A stretch of 64,000 nucleotides of DNA from an uncultured Acidimicrobiaceae bacterium (GCA_905182135.1 CAJJAG010000001.1:186001-250000), one strand, 5' to 3'; numbered from the stretch's first letter, positions 9,313-18,724 are shown. The notes: generated by a model not told the origin, from the sequence alone. Made by a program: numbers and translations.

Positions 9313-10083
9313 GTGACTGCGCCTATCACCAGCACCCATCCAATCAGGGAAGCGCGCTACGCAGCCAACTGCAAGGCCCGACTCGATGCCGACGGGGCAC
9401 TCGTGCTCGATGACTTCTTCTCGGCTGCGGTGATCAAACAGGTCGTCACCCAAGCTCTCGAACAACGCGACCACGTTTTCTATGCCGGGTCGACCCACAA
9501 CGTCTACCTGACCAACGCAAACCCCGAACTCGCCGACGACCACCCATTCAACCGTCAAGTAGCGAGCAGCAAGGGCTTGATCGCCGACGATCAGATCGAC
9601 AGCGATTCACTACTGCGAGACGTGTACGACGACCCGGTATTTCGCAGCTTCCTTGCCGGTGTGCTCGGCATCGACAGCGTGCACCCCTACGCCGATGACC
9701 TCTCATCGATCAACGTTCACTTCGCCAGCGCTGGGCAAGAACTTGGGTGGCATTTCGACAACTCGGCGTTCGCCGTGACCTTGCTGTTGCAGGCACCCCA
9801 GGCCGGAGGCGTCTTCGAATATGTGCCGGCCGTGCGTAATGCTGACGCCGGCGACATGGCCTATGAACGTGTTGGCGCCGTACTCGACGGAGACGAGACT
9901 GTCCGAGAACTCGACTTCAGCCCGGGCGCCCTGGTGCTATTTCGCGGACGCAACGCAATGCACCGAGTTACGCCTGTCGAGGGCGACATTACCCGGTTGC
10001 TCGTCGTGTTCGCCTATAACGAACAGCCAGGCGTCACGTTGTCTGAATCAGCACGCGGAACCTTCTACGGTCGCATGGCCTAG
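9313..10083 (+). CDS. 2-oxoglutarate/Fe(II)-dependent oxygenase-like protein
   Basis: 256 aa from GTG 9313. After a variable N-terminus, the double-stranded beta-helix core has HFDNSAF (HxD iron ligands near residue 154) and the distal region GALVLFRGRNAMHRVTP with the third His (near residue 218), followed by RLLVVFAYNEQPG. This fits the 2OG-Fe(II) oxygenase group found in actinobacteria (HalD/ArpA-like). The substrate is not clear. It is divergent from the SnoaL-like/ligC pair and 100 bp upstream of ligU, so it may be co-transcribed with the lig genes, although no known 4,5-cleavage step needs such an enzyme. Confidence 0.8.
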   Translation: MTAPITSTHPIREARYAANCKARLDADGALVLDDFFSAAVIKQVVTQALEQRDHVFYAGSTHNVYLTNANPELADDHPFNRQVASSKGLIADDQIDSDSLLRDVYDDPVFRSFLAGVLGIDSVHPYADDLSSINVHFASAGQELGWHFDNSAFAVTLLLQAPQAGGVFEYVPAVRNADAGDMAYERVGAVLDGDETVRELDFSPGALVLFRGRNAMHRVTPVEGDITRLLVVFAYNEQPGVTLSESARGTFYGRMA

Positions 10084-10183
10084 CGAGCTCCTGTGCTGTT
10101 TGGGCCACACCGGGCGAGAAGCTCTTGCACCGTGCGCCAGACATGATCTCGACAATTCCGGTGAGGTTTGACAGACTGCGTCG

Positions 10184-11272
10184 GTGACAACTGGCGTCCC
10201 CTGCATGATCTTGCGTGGTGGCACGTCCAAAGGTGCCTACTTCCTGGCCAGCGACCTCCCGCCCGCACCGCCCGAGCGTGACCTGCTGCTGCTTCGCATC
10301 ATGGGGTCACCCGATGCCCGCCAGATCGACGGCATCGGTGGCGCACACCCGCTGACATCCAAGGTGGCGGTCGTCGCCCCCTCCGCCAGTGCCGACGCTG
10401 ATGTCGACTACCTGTTTCTGCAGGTAGGTACCGATGAACCGCTCGTGTCTGACCGCCAGAACTGCGGCAATCTGCTGGCTGGCGTTGCGCCGTTCGCCAT
10501 CGAGCGAGGCTTGGTCGATGCTGCGGCTGATGGTCTAGTCACCGTCCGGATCAAAATGCTGAACACCGGCTCGATTGCAACAGCCCGCCTGGAAACGCAG
10601 GCTGGTCTACCAATCTACGAGGGCGTCACGACGATCTCCGGCGTACCCGGCGCTGCCGCCGCAATTGCACTCGACTTCGAAGACATTGCCGGCAGCTCGA
10701 CCGGCGCATTGTTGCCAACCGGAAACAGAGTCGACGACATCCATGGTGTCGCCAGCACGCTCGTCGATAATGGCATGCCCGTTGTGGTGATGGCAGCCTC
10801 TGCCTTAGGCGTATCCGGTTATGAGACGTGCGCGGAACTCGAACAGAACGCAGCGCTCCGCACAAAGCTCGAAGCCATCCGGTTAGAGGCAGGCGTTCGG
10901 ATGGGCTTAGGCGACGTGAGCCAGACAACCATTCCAAAACTGACGATTGTGTCGCCTCCGCAGAGCGGCGGCCATCTCAACACACGAACCTTCATTCCTC
11001 ACCGGTGTCATGATGCGATCGGCGTGTTGGGTGCGGTGTCAGTCTCCACTGCGGCGTTGCTTCCCGGTTCACCCGCCTATGCCCTTGTTGACCAACTCAG
11101 CAACGATGTCGCGACCGACAGTCTCGTGCGCCTTGAACACCCGACGGGTGTCTTCGAGGCCGTTGTCGAAATTGTTCACACAGCCAGCGGCGAGATGACC
11201 GTCAAACGAGCTGGCATCATTCGCACCGCCCGCAAGCTCATGGATGGCATCGTGTTCCCTCGAAGCGAATAA
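10184..11272 (+). CDS. ligU: 4-oxalomesaconate tautomerase/isomerase (PrpF family)
   Basis: 362 aa from GTG 10184. The start VPCMILRGGTSKGAYFLASD and the later QNCGNLLAGVAPFAIERG are typical of the PrpF/LigU/GalD isomerases, which have two diaminopimelate-epimerase-like domains. Its position directly before ligI and beside ligJ and ligK supports isomerisation of 4-oxalomesaconate between LigI and LigJ. LigU (1,3-allylic isomerase) and GalD (tautomerase) cannot be separated by eye; the protocatechuate context favours LigU. The stop is 9 bp before the ligI GTG, so the two are very likely one transcript. Confidence 0.87.
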   Translation: MTTGVPCMILRGGTSKGAYFLASDLPPAPPERDLLLLRIMGSPDARQIDGIGGAHPLTSKVAVVAPSASADADVDYLFLQVGTDEPLVSDRQNCGNLLAGVAPFAIERGLVDAAADGLVTVRIKMLNTGSIATARLETQAGLPIYEGVTTISGVPGAAAAIALDFEDIAGSSTGALLPTGNRVDDIHGVASTLVDNGMPVVVMAASALGVSGYETCAELEQNAALRTKLEAIRLEAGVRMGLGDVSQTTIPKLTIVSPPQSGGHLNTRTFIPHRCHDAIGVLGAVSVSTAALLPGSPAYALVDQLSNDVATDSLVRLEHPTGVFEAVVEIVHTASGEMTVKRAGIIRTARKLMDGIVFPRSE

Positions 11273-11281
11273 GGCGGCACC

Positions 11282-12190
11282 GTGACGATCATCAATCCTC
11301 CACACGACTTTCCACTCGAGCGGACCGTGCCAGGACCGATACCCCAGGCGAGTGCGCCGACAGTTGCCGCTCCTCCGCCGTTGGCATGCGATGCCCACTG
11401 CCATGTCTTTGGGCCGGCCTCGCAGTTTCCGTTCTCGCCGGCACGCACCTATACGCCACCTGATTCTGGCATCCATGCCTTCCAGGCACTACAGAAGCGG
11501 ATCGGGCTTGAACGTGCCGTCTTTGTTCAGGCGAGCTGCCATGGCACCGACAATTCAGCGATGGTCGATGCTATTCAACGAGGTAACGGACGTTATGCGG
11601 GTGTCGCCATGGTCGATGCCTCGATCACCGACGAGGATCTTGCGCATCTTCATGCGAACCAGGTGCGCGGCACCCGATTCAACTTTGTTGCCCATCTCGG
11701 CGGGGCGCCCAACCTCGACGAGTTCTGGACGGTCGTGCACCGAGTCGCCGAACTCGGCTGGCACATTGTGCTCCACTTGGATGCCAAGGACTTCTCGCAG
11801 TACGACCACCTGCTCGACGAGATGCCTGTGCCGTACATCATCGATCACATGGCTCGAATTCCAGCACAGGACGGCGTCGATCAACTGCCATTCCAGCAAC
11901 TGCTTGAGCGACTGCGCACAGACGAGAAGTGCTGGGTAAAGATCTCGTGTGCTGAACGCTTAACCAAAGGCAAGGTCGCTCCGTTCGACGACGTTGTTCC
12001 TTTCGCCGAGGCGATCCTGACTACCGCCCCAGACCGCACGCTATGGGGCACGGACTGGCCACATCCGAACATGCAGACCATGCCCGACGAGGGCCATCTA
12101 CTCGACCTGCTAACACAGTTCGCTCCCGACCAAACGCTGCGCGACCAAGTACTGGTCGATAATCCGCAGGCGCTCTACGACTTCCACTAG
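11282..12190 (+). CDS. ligI: 2-pyrone-4,6-dicarboxylate lactonase (amidohydrolase family)
   Basis: 302 aa from GTG 11282. It has the amidohydrolase HxH motif (CDAHCHVFGPASQFPF), AVFVQASCHGTDNSAM, VRGTRFNFVAHLGGAPN, the conserved IIDHMAR and the final Asp in LWGTDWPHPNM. These match LigI, which opens the pyrone ring of PDC to 4-oxalomesaconate; this family works without a tightly bound metal. It follows ligU by 9 bp and is convergent with ligK. Length fits the family (~295-300). Confidence 0.93.
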   Translation: MTIINPPHDFPLERTVPGPIPQASAPTVAAPPPLACDAHCHVFGPASQFPFSPARTYTPPDSGIHAFQALQKRIGLERAVFVQASCHGTDNSAMVDAIQRGNGRYAGVAMVDASITDEDLAHLHANQVRGTRFNFVAHLGGAPNLDEFWTVVHRVAELGWHIVLHLDAKDFSQYDHLLDEMPVPYIIDHMARIPAQDGVDQLPFQQLLERLRTDEKCWVKISCAERLTKGKVAPFDDVVPFAEAILTTAPDRTLWGTDWPHPNMQTMPDEGHLLDLLTQFAPDQTLRDQVLVDNPQALYDFH

Positions 12191-12253
12191 CCACACAACA
12201 GCCACACCTGGGTCCGCTACCAGGGGCACTGCGCCGATCGACCGAGACGGCCG

Positions 12254-12955
12254 CTAGATGCGGTCGATGTACTCGACGCCGAGTTCGACCAGCTTGGGGC
12301 GCAGGCCGTAGAAGTCGACACCGAGTTCGCCAGCTTCAAGCTTGGAGCGGGTCGCTTGTTCATTGCCAACGCGCGCGAGTGCACGTTCGAGAGCCCAGTC
12401 GGCCTCAGCCCGATTGACCAGAACTACGCCGTCGTCATCGGCGCAGATGACGTCACCTGGCGTAATAATTATGCCGCCAATCGTAATCGGCACGTTCACT
12501 GAACCAGGGGTCGCCTTGACGGTGCCTTGGACCGAGATGTGTCGAGTCCAGACCGGAAAACCCATGGCACGCAAGTCCGCCGTATCGCGCACTGCGGCGT
12601 CAGTGACCAAGCCACGCACGCCTCGCGCTATGAGCGACGTGGCCAATAGATCGCCAAACATGCCATGAGTCGACGGCGCCGTCGTCGCAATAACCAACAC
12701 ATCACCTGGCTGGCAGACCTCGATAGAAGCGTGCACCATCATGTTGTCGCCTGGGTGGCTCAGCACAGTTACCGCCGAACCTGCAATACGCGCATCTTGC
12801 TGGATGGGACGTAGGTCAGGTCCCAGATACCCGCGACGGCCGATCGCCTCGTGGACCGTCGCCGTGCCAATTGGCGCCAAGCCACCAACCGTGGCCGGGT
12901 CGGCGCGATCAATCTGACGAACCACGACATGTCGAGCGAAGTTCTCGTCAGTCAT
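12254..12955 (-). CDS. ligK: 4-carboxy-4-hydroxy-2-oxoadipate aldolase / oxaloacetate decarboxylase (RraA-like)
   Basis: 233 aa. The ATG at 12955 overlaps the ligJ stop in ATGACTGA, so translation is coupled and this start is preferred over TTG 12961. RraA-fold features are GTATVHEAIGRRGYLGPD, GDNMMVHASIEVCQPGDVLV, GLVTDAAVRDTADLRAMGFP and ICADDDGVVLV, with the Arg-Asp pair for Mg2+ and substrate binding. It splits 4-carboxy-4-hydroxy-2-oxoadipate into pyruvate and oxaloacetate, ending the 4,5-cleavage route. Confidence 0.93.
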   Translation of the reverse strand: MTDENFARHVVVRQIDRADPATVGGLAPIGTATVHEAIGRRGYLGPDLRPIQQDARIAGSAVTVLSHPGDNMMVHASIEVCQPGDVLVIATTAPSTHGMFGDLLATSLIARGVRGLVTDAAVRDTADLRAMGFPVWTRHISVQGTVKATPGSVNVPITIGGIIITPGDVICADDDGVVLVNRAEADWALERALARVGNEQATRSKLEAGELGVDFYGLRPKLVELGVEYIDRI

Positions 12956-13979
12956 TGCCAAGCTCCAATCGGGGGAAAACCTTCAGTGCATTGCTCTCGA
13001 AGATGACACGTTTCGCTGCATCATCGAGAGCGACACCATCAACCATTGCATTGTCAACATAGATCTTGGTGTCGTCGTAGTAATTCCCCGTGTCAGGATC
13101 GATACCCCGAACAGCGCCAACCATCTCGGACGCAAACAACACGTTCTCTGTGGGTACGACATCGAGCAGCAGATTGATCCCGGGCTGGTGGTAAACGCAC
13201 GTGTCGAAATAGATGTGGTCGAGCAGGCCATCAAAATCCCACCCCTGGTCGGCAGCCATTCCCTTGAATCTTCCCCAGTGATAAGGAACAGCACCTCCGC
13301 CATGAGGGATAATCCACCGCAAGCCAGGAAAGTCAGCCATGAAACCCGAGCTCAGCGCCTGCATAAATGCCGTCGTGTCCGCACCCAGGTAATGCGAGCC
13401 GGTAGTAAAGAAGTTGTCGTTACATGCAGCCGACACATGAATCATGCCCGGCACATCGAGCTCGCACATCTTCTCCCACAGCGGCCACCAGTACGAGTCG
13501 TACAGCGGCGGCCCCGTCCAGAACCCACCACTGGGATCGGGATTAACATTGCAACCAATGAACCCCATCTCGCTGACGCACCGTTCCAATTCGCGCACCG
13601 AACTGTCGATCGCTACACCCGGCGACTGCGGCAGCTGACACACCGGAGTGAAGTTCTCCGGATACAGATCACACACCCGACGAACGAGTTCATTTTGGTG
13701 TTCGGACCAGAACCTAGACGTGTGTTCATTGCCAATGTGGTGCGCCATCCACGACGCCCGTGGCGAAAAAATCGTCAGATCAGAACCTCGTTCGCGCTGC
13801 AGTTTGAGCTGGGCAGACTCGAGGCTCTCGATGATCTCATCGTCTGAGACGGCCAGATCGCCTTTCTCGCCGACGAAGGCCGAGTCAGCGGCGACAGCGA
13901 CTTTCTGAGCGTCGCGCCACGCGCCCACTCCGGGCGGCGTCGTCGTGTAGTGCCCATGGCAATCGATGATCCGCTGCAT
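12948..13979 (-). CDS. ligJ: 4-oxalomesaconate hydratase (amidohydrolase family)
   Basis: 343 aa from ATG 13979. The N-terminal metal motif is IIDCHGHYTTTPPGVGAWRD; further family marks are TIFSPRASWMAHHIGNE, GFIGCNVNPDPSGGFWTGPP and WIIPHGGGAVPYHWGRFKG. It hydrates 4-oxalomesaconate to 4-carboxy-4-hydroxy-2-oxoadipate, the substrate of the overlapping downstream ligK. It is divergent from pobA across 173 bp, which must hold the control region for both directions. Confidence 0.93.
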   Translation of the reverse strand: MQRIIDCHGHYTTTPPGVGAWRDAQKVAVAADSAFVGEKGDLAVSDDEIIESLESAQLKLQRERGSDLTIFSPRASWMAHHIGNEHTSRFWSEHQNELVRRVCDLYPENFTPVCQLPQSPGVAIDSSVRELERCVSEMGFIGCNVNPDPSGGFWTGPPLYDSYWWPLWEKMCELDVPGMIHVSAACNDNFFTTGSHYLGADTTAFMQALSSGFMADFPGLRWIIPHGGGAVPYHWGRFKGMAADQGWDFDGLLDHIYFDTCVYHQPGINLLLDVVPTENVLFASEMVGAVRGIDPDTGNYYDDTKIYVDNAMVDGVALDDAAKRVIFESNALKVFPRLELGND

Positions 13980-14152
13980 TCGTTGGTTCCGCTTCCGTTC
14001 GTTGCATGGCCGAGTGCTGACTAAGGTCAGGCAATTCTAGGGATTGTTCACAGTCCTGTCGATTGCGCTGACATAGTGCTGGCTTTGTCCCACCCAGGGT
14101 CAGGCAGCCATCGCTCACATCAGCGCCCACTCAGTTCACAAGGATGAAACGT

Positions 14153-15319
14153 ATGAGAACGCAGGTCGCGATCATCGGTGCTGGACCAGCTGGGTCATTG
14201 CTGTCGCTTCTACTGAAGCGCCACGGCATCGACTCTGTCGTAATCGAGCGCCAAACGAAGGACTATGTTCTCGAACGGATCCGCGCTGGGATCCTCGAAT
14301 GGACGAGCGTCGAGATCCTGCGAGCCGCAGGCCTTGGGCAACGGCTCGATGTTGAAGGGCATGTGCATAACAGCGTCAAACTCGCATGGCGGGCTGAAGA
14401 AATGCTGTCAGTCGACTTCGAGCGACTCGCCGGCAAACCAATGATGGCGTACGGCCAGACCAAGGTGCAGCAAGACCTCTACGCAGCGGCCGAAGCCGAA
14501 GGCGTCTCCATCATCTACGGCGCTACCGATGTCGACATCCACGATGTCACCAGCGACCGCCCCTGGATTACGTTCACGGCCAACGGCGAGTCAGAGAGAC
14601 TGGACTGTGACTACGTGGCTGGCTGCGACGGCCAACACGGCATCAGCCGCACCGCAATCCCCACTTCGATCACAACCGAGTACGAGCGGGCCTATCCCTT
14701 CGGCTGGCTCGGCATCCTGTCCGAGACACCGCCGCTGCCTCACCTGCTGTATGCAAACCATGAGCGCGGCTTCGCCTTGTGCTCAGAGCGCAACCCCATG
14801 CTGAGCCGCTACTACGTGCAGTGCCCACTCGACGACAGTGTCGAGGACTGGTCAGACGATCGATTCTGGTCCGAGTTGCTTACACGGCTGCCAAAGTCCG
14901 AAGCCGATGCCATCGTGACGGGACCTTCCATCGAGAAGTCAATCGCACCGCTGCGCAGCTATGTACTGGAGCCAATGCAATACGGCCGGTTGTTTCTGGC
15001 TGGCGACGCCGCACACATCGTGCCTCCGACCGGCGCCAAAGGACTAAACCTGGCGATCTCCGACGTGCACTATCTGTCCGAAGCCTTCGCCGCGGCCTAC
15101 AACGGGTCAGCCAACAAGCTTGCTGCCTATTCGACAACGGCACTCGCACGAGTGTGGGGCTCAGTCAGATTCTCGTGGTGGCTGACGGTGCTGCTGCACC
15201 GCTTCCCCGACCAGTCCCCATTCGAACAACGAGCTCGTGAAGAGGACCTGAACTATCTCGCTGGTTCTGAAGCTGCGCAGACATCGTTCGCCGAACAATA
15301 CGTCGGACTTAATCTGTGA
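14153..15319 (+). CDS. pobA: 4-hydroxybenzoate 3-monooxygenase (FAD-dependent)
   Basis: 388 aa. ATG 14153 is 8 nt after AAGGA and is preferred to ATG 14144, which is too near. The Rossmann motif is VAIIGAGPAGSLL, followed by ERIRAGILEW, the DG motif in VAGCDGQHG and the GD motif in RLFLAGDAAHIVPPTGAKG. These match PobA, which hydroxylates 4-hydroxybenzoate to protocatechuate using NAD(P)H and O2. The gene leads pobA-ligA-ligB, joining ring hydroxylation to ring cleavage in one transcript. Confidence 0.93.
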   Translation: MRTQVAIIGAGPAGSLLSLLLKRHGIDSVVIERQTKDYVLERIRAGILEWTSVEILRAAGLGQRLDVEGHVHNSVKLAWRAEEMLSVDFERLAGKPMMAYGQTKVQQDLYAAAEAEGVSIIYGATDVDIHDVTSDRPWITFTANGESERLDCDYVAGCDGQHGISRTAIPTSITTEYERAYPFGWLGILSETPPLPHLLYANHERGFALCSERNPMLSRYYVQCPLDDSVEDWSDDRFWSELLTRLPKSEADAIVTGPSIEKSIAPLRSYVLEPMQYGRLFLAGDAAHIVPPTGAKGLNLAISDVHYLSEAFAAAYNGSANKLAAYSTTALARVWGSVRFSWWLTVLLHRFPDQSPFEQRAREEDLNYLAGSEAAQTSFAEQYVGLNL

Positions 15320-15346
15320 GCTGCCCATCTAACTTTGGAGACACCA

Positions 15347-15745
15347 GTGGGTCTTGATAAGCCGTACCTCGACATCCCCGGCACGACCGTGTTCGACACC
15401 GAACAGGCAGCAGCCGGTTACTGGTTGAATCAGTTCTGTATGTCGCTGATGAAAGTAGAGAACCGTGAGCGGTTTCTCACTGACGAGCCTGGCTATCTCG
15501 ACGAATGGGCCATGACAGGCACGCAGAAGCAGGGTGTGCTCGATCGTGACTTCAACGGACTAATTGCGCTGGGCGGCAACATCTATTTCCTGGCCAAGAT
15601 CGGGGCGACCGATGGCCAAAGCTACGTTCAGATCGTGAGTTCAATGACCGAAAATGACGCAATTGCTCACGCAGAGATGATGGTTAATGGCGGGCGTTCC
15701 CCCGACGGGAACCGCTATCTACACGAGTGGGAGAACCGGGTATGA
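15347..15745 (+). CDS. ligA: Protocatechuate 4,5-dioxygenase alpha (small) subunit
   Basis: 132 aa from GTG 15347, with GGAG 6 nt upstream; this start gives GLDKPYLDIPGTTVFD, as in LigA. Other family marks are GYWLNQFCMSLMKVENRERF and LGGNIYFLAKIGATDGQ. LigA covers the active site of LigB and has no metal of its own. The TGA overlaps the ligB ATG (ATGA), which fits the alpha2beta2 complex made in equal amounts. Confidence 0.93.
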   Translation: MGLDKPYLDIPGTTVFDTEQAAAGYWLNQFCMSLMKVENRERFLTDEPGYLDEWAMTGTQKQGVLDRDFNGLIALGGNIYFLAKIGATDGQSYVQIVSSMTENDAIAHAEMMVNGGRSPDGNRYLHEWENRV

Positions 15746-16605
15746 GCGCACGAATTACCGGCGCTGTCTTCACCAGTCATGTGCCTGCAATCGGCGTGGC
15801 TATGGATCTGGGAAAAACCGCCGAGCCGTATTGGCAGCCCCTCTTCACTGGCTACGAACCGGCCCGCTCCTGGATTCAGGACAACCCACCCGACGCTGTG
15901 ATCCTGGTCTACAACGATCACGCCAACGCGTTCGGGCTCGACATGGTACCCACGTTCGCTCTCGGCATGTCAGCCAGCTACGAACCCGCCGACGAAGGCT
16001 GGGGTCCGCGACCTGTGCCGTCGGTGAAAGGGCATCCGGCACTGTCGGCCCACATCGCACACTCGGTCATTCAGCAGGACTTTGACCTGACCTTGGTGAA
16101 CAACATGCCCGTCGACCATGGCTTGACGGTTCCGCTGTCCATCATGTTCGGCCAACCTGATGCCTGGCCCTGTCTGGTAATTCCGCTGGCAATAAACGTG
16201 GTGCAGTACCCGGTGCCGTCGGGCCGCCGCTGCTTGGAACTCGGCAAGGCCATCCGTCGCGCCGTCGAAAGTTTTGATGACGACCTGAACGTGCAGATCT
16301 GGGGCACCGGCGGCATGAGCCACCAGCTACAGGGGCCTCGAGCAGGACTCATCAACACAGACTTCGATAACGCGTTCCTCGATCGCATCGTGACCAACCC
16401 CGAAGCGCAGGCGGCCATGCCTCACGTCGACTATGTGCGCGAAGCAGGCAGCGAGGGCATCGAGCTCGTGATGTGGCTGGTCGCTCGCGGCGCACTCGCT
16501 GATATGGCCGGCGGGCTGCCACCCCGGGAAGCGCACCGGCTCTATCACGTGCCCGCCAGCAACACGGCCGTCGGCCAACTCATCCTGGAAGAAGCCACCG
16601 ACTAA
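15742..16605 (+). CDS. ligB: Protocatechuate 4,5-dioxygenase beta (catalytic) subunit
   Basis: 287 aa from ATG 15742. The extradiol class III (LigB) fold is shown by FTSHVPAIGVAMDLGKT and VYNDHANAFGLD, which supply the two iron-binding His residues, by WGTGGMSHQLQGPRAG with the catalytic His, and by the Glu ligand in REAGSEGIELVMWL. The enzyme opens protocatechuate between C4 and C5 to 4-carboxy-2-hydroxymuconate semialdehyde, which LigC oxidises. Its ATG overlaps the ligA stop. Confidence 0.94.
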   Translation: MSARITGAVFTSHVPAIGVAMDLGKTAEPYWQPLFTGYEPARSWIQDNPPDAVILVYNDHANAFGLDMVPTFALGMSASYEPADEGWGPRPVPSVKGHPALSAHIAHSVIQQDFDLTLVNNMPVDHGLTVPLSIMFGQPDAWPCLVIPLAINVVQYPVPSGRRCLELGKAIRRAVESFDDDLNVQIWGTGGMSHQLQGPRAGLINTDFDNAFLDRIVTNPEAQAAMPHVDYVREAGSEGIELVMWLVARGALADMAGGLPPREAHRLYHVPASNTAVGQLILEEATD

Positions 16606-16630
16606 CGCACCTGCACCAGTACACCTGTGT

Positions 16631-17131
16631 TCAGGCCCAGCGGTTGTGGACGATCAGATCGTCGAGTGCGACGCGAGTGCGCTTCAGCGGGCTATCCGGA
16701 TGATCCTGCACGGGATAACCGAGCGTGATCACCATGCGCATATCCCAGTCGTCGGGTAAACCAACGGCAGCCCGCGCCTTATCGCTGTGTTGCAGTGTGA
16801 CCGGACAGGTGCCGACACCCTCTGCATGAGCGGCGATCATCATGTTCTGAGCTTGACGGCCAACATCAAAGAGGCGCAATTCTGCGACGGGTGACGCAAA
16901 CCCGACAATTGCGGCCGAGCTGCCGATCCAAGACGAGAACTCGCCGGCCTCAACCAGGGAATCCTGGACCGCCTGGTCAGTGACCAAGACAAGGCGGTTG
17001 GCTTCAACATTCTTAGCGCTGCCAGCCATACGGCCCGCCTGCAAGATGCGATGCATCACATCGTCAGCGATCGGCTGGTCGGTATAGACCCGAAGGTCGC
17101 GCTTGGAGATAATTGCTTCGTACGGCGTCAT
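16631..17131 (-). CDS. Nitroreductase family protein
   Basis: 166 aa from ATG 17131; the longer frame upstream is not protein-like. The start MTPYEAIISKRDLRVYTDQP and the GRMAGSAKNVEANRLVLVTD stretch fit the FMN-binding nitroreductase fold, as does AAHAEGVGTCPVTLQHSDKA. At this size it is a compact member that probably forms a dimer around FMN and uses NAD(P)H. The substrate is unknown. It is convergent with ligB and followed upstream by a membrane protein gene on the same strand. Confidence 0.85.
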   Translation of the reverse strand: MTPYEAIISKRDLRVYTDQPIADDVMHRILQAGRMAGSAKNVEANRLVLVTDQAVQDSLVEAGEFSSWIGSSAAIVGFASPVAELRLFDVGRQAQNMMIAAHAEGVGTCPVTLQHSDKARAAVGLPDDWDMRMVITLGYPVQDHPDSPLKRTRVALDDLIVHNRWA

Positions 17132-17216
17132 GAACACAGTCTCGCATTCTGGACACCCATCGTTTGACCCATGACCACTAAATCTGACAATCAAGACTCC
17201 ACGAAGACCCAGCGGA

Positions 17217-17954
17217 CTAACAGGCCGGTGGCGATGTGATATCCAGGGTGAAGCAGAGGCCACAGTGGGAACAGGCGTGCGTTGTCGATAGCACCGACGT
17301 CGCCATCGCTGACCCACACGCTGGGCAATACATGCCGCCGCTTTGCACCAACGACGTCGCGGCTGCGGGAGTACCGGACGGCTTGCGGCTTTCGATCACC
17401 GCGCCGGTAAGCACAATGATCGTGGCCGTCGCTAGCACAACGCTGAGCACGGCATAGACCTGACCCAGGTCGCCGGCCTCGGCAACGATCACCCCAATCG
17501 TTATGCCAGCGAGTAGTGCCACCGTTGCGTATGCGACTAGCCGGGCGGTCGAGAATACCCCTGCTAAACGAGGGACGGCCAGCACGCTGGCGTAGGTCGC
17601 CGCCAAACCAAGCGTCAGGACTATAAAGGTTGACTTCAACACGAATTTGCTAGCAGAGCTCGGTTCGACCCAGATTAAAAAAATGAACACGCCAAACGCA
17701 ATACACGACAATGCGGCGCCGACGTACGGGAGCTGCATCAGCCTGTCTCGCTCGAGCGCCACCGCATTCGCAGCAATCGTGAGGCACCCTGCGGTCAACA
17801 GCAACGTGGTGCCAACTACCTGCCAATTAAAGTCACCGGCTGCGCCCAGAATCGCAGCAATAGCAACCAGCGCGTTAACCACGAGTAGTCCGAGAAACGC
17901 CCGCATCGCCATCTTGGAAACGCCTTTAGCCAGCCAAAGCTCAGATGCCGTCAT
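17217..17954 (-). CDS. Integral membrane protein with C-terminal zinc ribbon
   Basis: About 245 aa if started at ATG 17954; an ATG at 18080 or 17912 is also possible, and no clear ribosome site decides. Seven or so hydrophobic segments run from FLGLLVVNALVAIAAILGAA to VVLATATIIVLTGAVI. The last 40 residues carry YCPACGSAM and HACSHCGLCF, a four-Cys zinc-ribbon pattern on the presumed cytoplasmic side. No family was recognised. The longer start would add a CDRCG pair at the N-terminus, so that choice matters for metal binding. Confidence 0.6.
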   Translation of the reverse strand: MTASELWLAKGVSKMAMRAFLGLLVVNALVAIAAILGAAGDFNWQVVGTTLLLTAGCLTIAANAVALERDRLMQLPYVGAALSCIAFGVFIFLIWVEPSSASKFVLKSTFIVLTLGLAATYASVLAVPRLAGVFSTARLVAYATVALLAGITIGVIVAEAGDLGQVYAVLSVVLATATIIVLTGAVIESRKPSGTPAAATSLVQSGGMYCPACGSAMATSVLSTTHACSHCGLCFTLDITSPPAC

Positions 17955-18107
17955 CCCGCAACGATCGCACAGCGATGGCAAGTCCGCCAGAGGAGAACCC
18001 CCTCGCTGTCTTCTAGAGCGTCGCCCAAAGCGAGGAATGGAATTACTCGATTCAACATTCTTGGCCGGCCCCAGCGCCACAATCGCCCGACTCTCATGCG
18101 GAATCCC

Positions 18108-18494
18108 TCAGGTCCCGCTGACGTATACCCACAAGCCATCAACTCGGACGAACGAGCTGCGCTCGTGCAATTCGAGATTTTCGCTGCTGCGAGAGAACCG
18201 CGCCCGGAACTCGACAACACCGATGCTGTCCAGCGCTGCACCTGACTCGGTATGGACTATCTCAAGACCCAGCCATTCGATGTTGTCGTCAAAGTCAATA
18301 GCAGCGGGAGAGGTGTCCGGGTGCCAGCTGACCTGCAGGAACGAACGATCATGCAGCACATACGCCGAGTAACGGGCCCGCATCAAGCCTTCCGCCGTTG
18401 TGCCAAGGCCTGCGCCACCCAGATGTATTCTCCCGCAATGATCTGCGTATGGTGCCGCAAATCCACATGGGCACACACCGCTATCTTTCGCCAT
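18108..18494 (-). CDS. YchJ-like (UPF0225) SEC-C motif protein
   Basis: 128 aa from ATG 18494. The N-terminus has the zinc-binding SEC-C-like pattern VCPCGFAAPYADHCGRIH, followed by LMRARYSAYVLHD and SWHPDTSP, which are typical of the YchJ family; the C-terminal half is an NTF2-like fold ending ERSSFVRVDGLWVYVSG. The molecular role of this family is not settled. It is followed on the same strand by the zinc-ribbon membrane protein. Confidence 0.85.
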   Translation of the reverse strand: MAKDSGVCPCGFAAPYADHCGRIHLGGAGLGTTAEGLMRARYSAYVLHDRSFLQVSWHPDTSPAAIDFDDNIEWLGLEIVHTESGAALDSIGVVEFRARFSRSSENLELHERSSFVRVDGLWVYVSGT

Positions 18495-18724
18495 GATTGC
18501 TCCCAAGACAGGCCGCTTTGGCTTCGAAATCTCTTATGAGTCAACCAGAGCGCCGTCACCATGACTACCGCTGGCTCACAACGCTTCTCGCTGTTGCCAA
18601 CCTGCGGACGTGTCGCCCGCGCGATGTTGATTGATGTCCAAAGCCCAACTAAATAGCTGGGTGGAAACCAACACTGGCCGCTCCTTTTGAGAGCTCCGAT
18701 AGCGAATCGCTTGTTGGGAACTAG

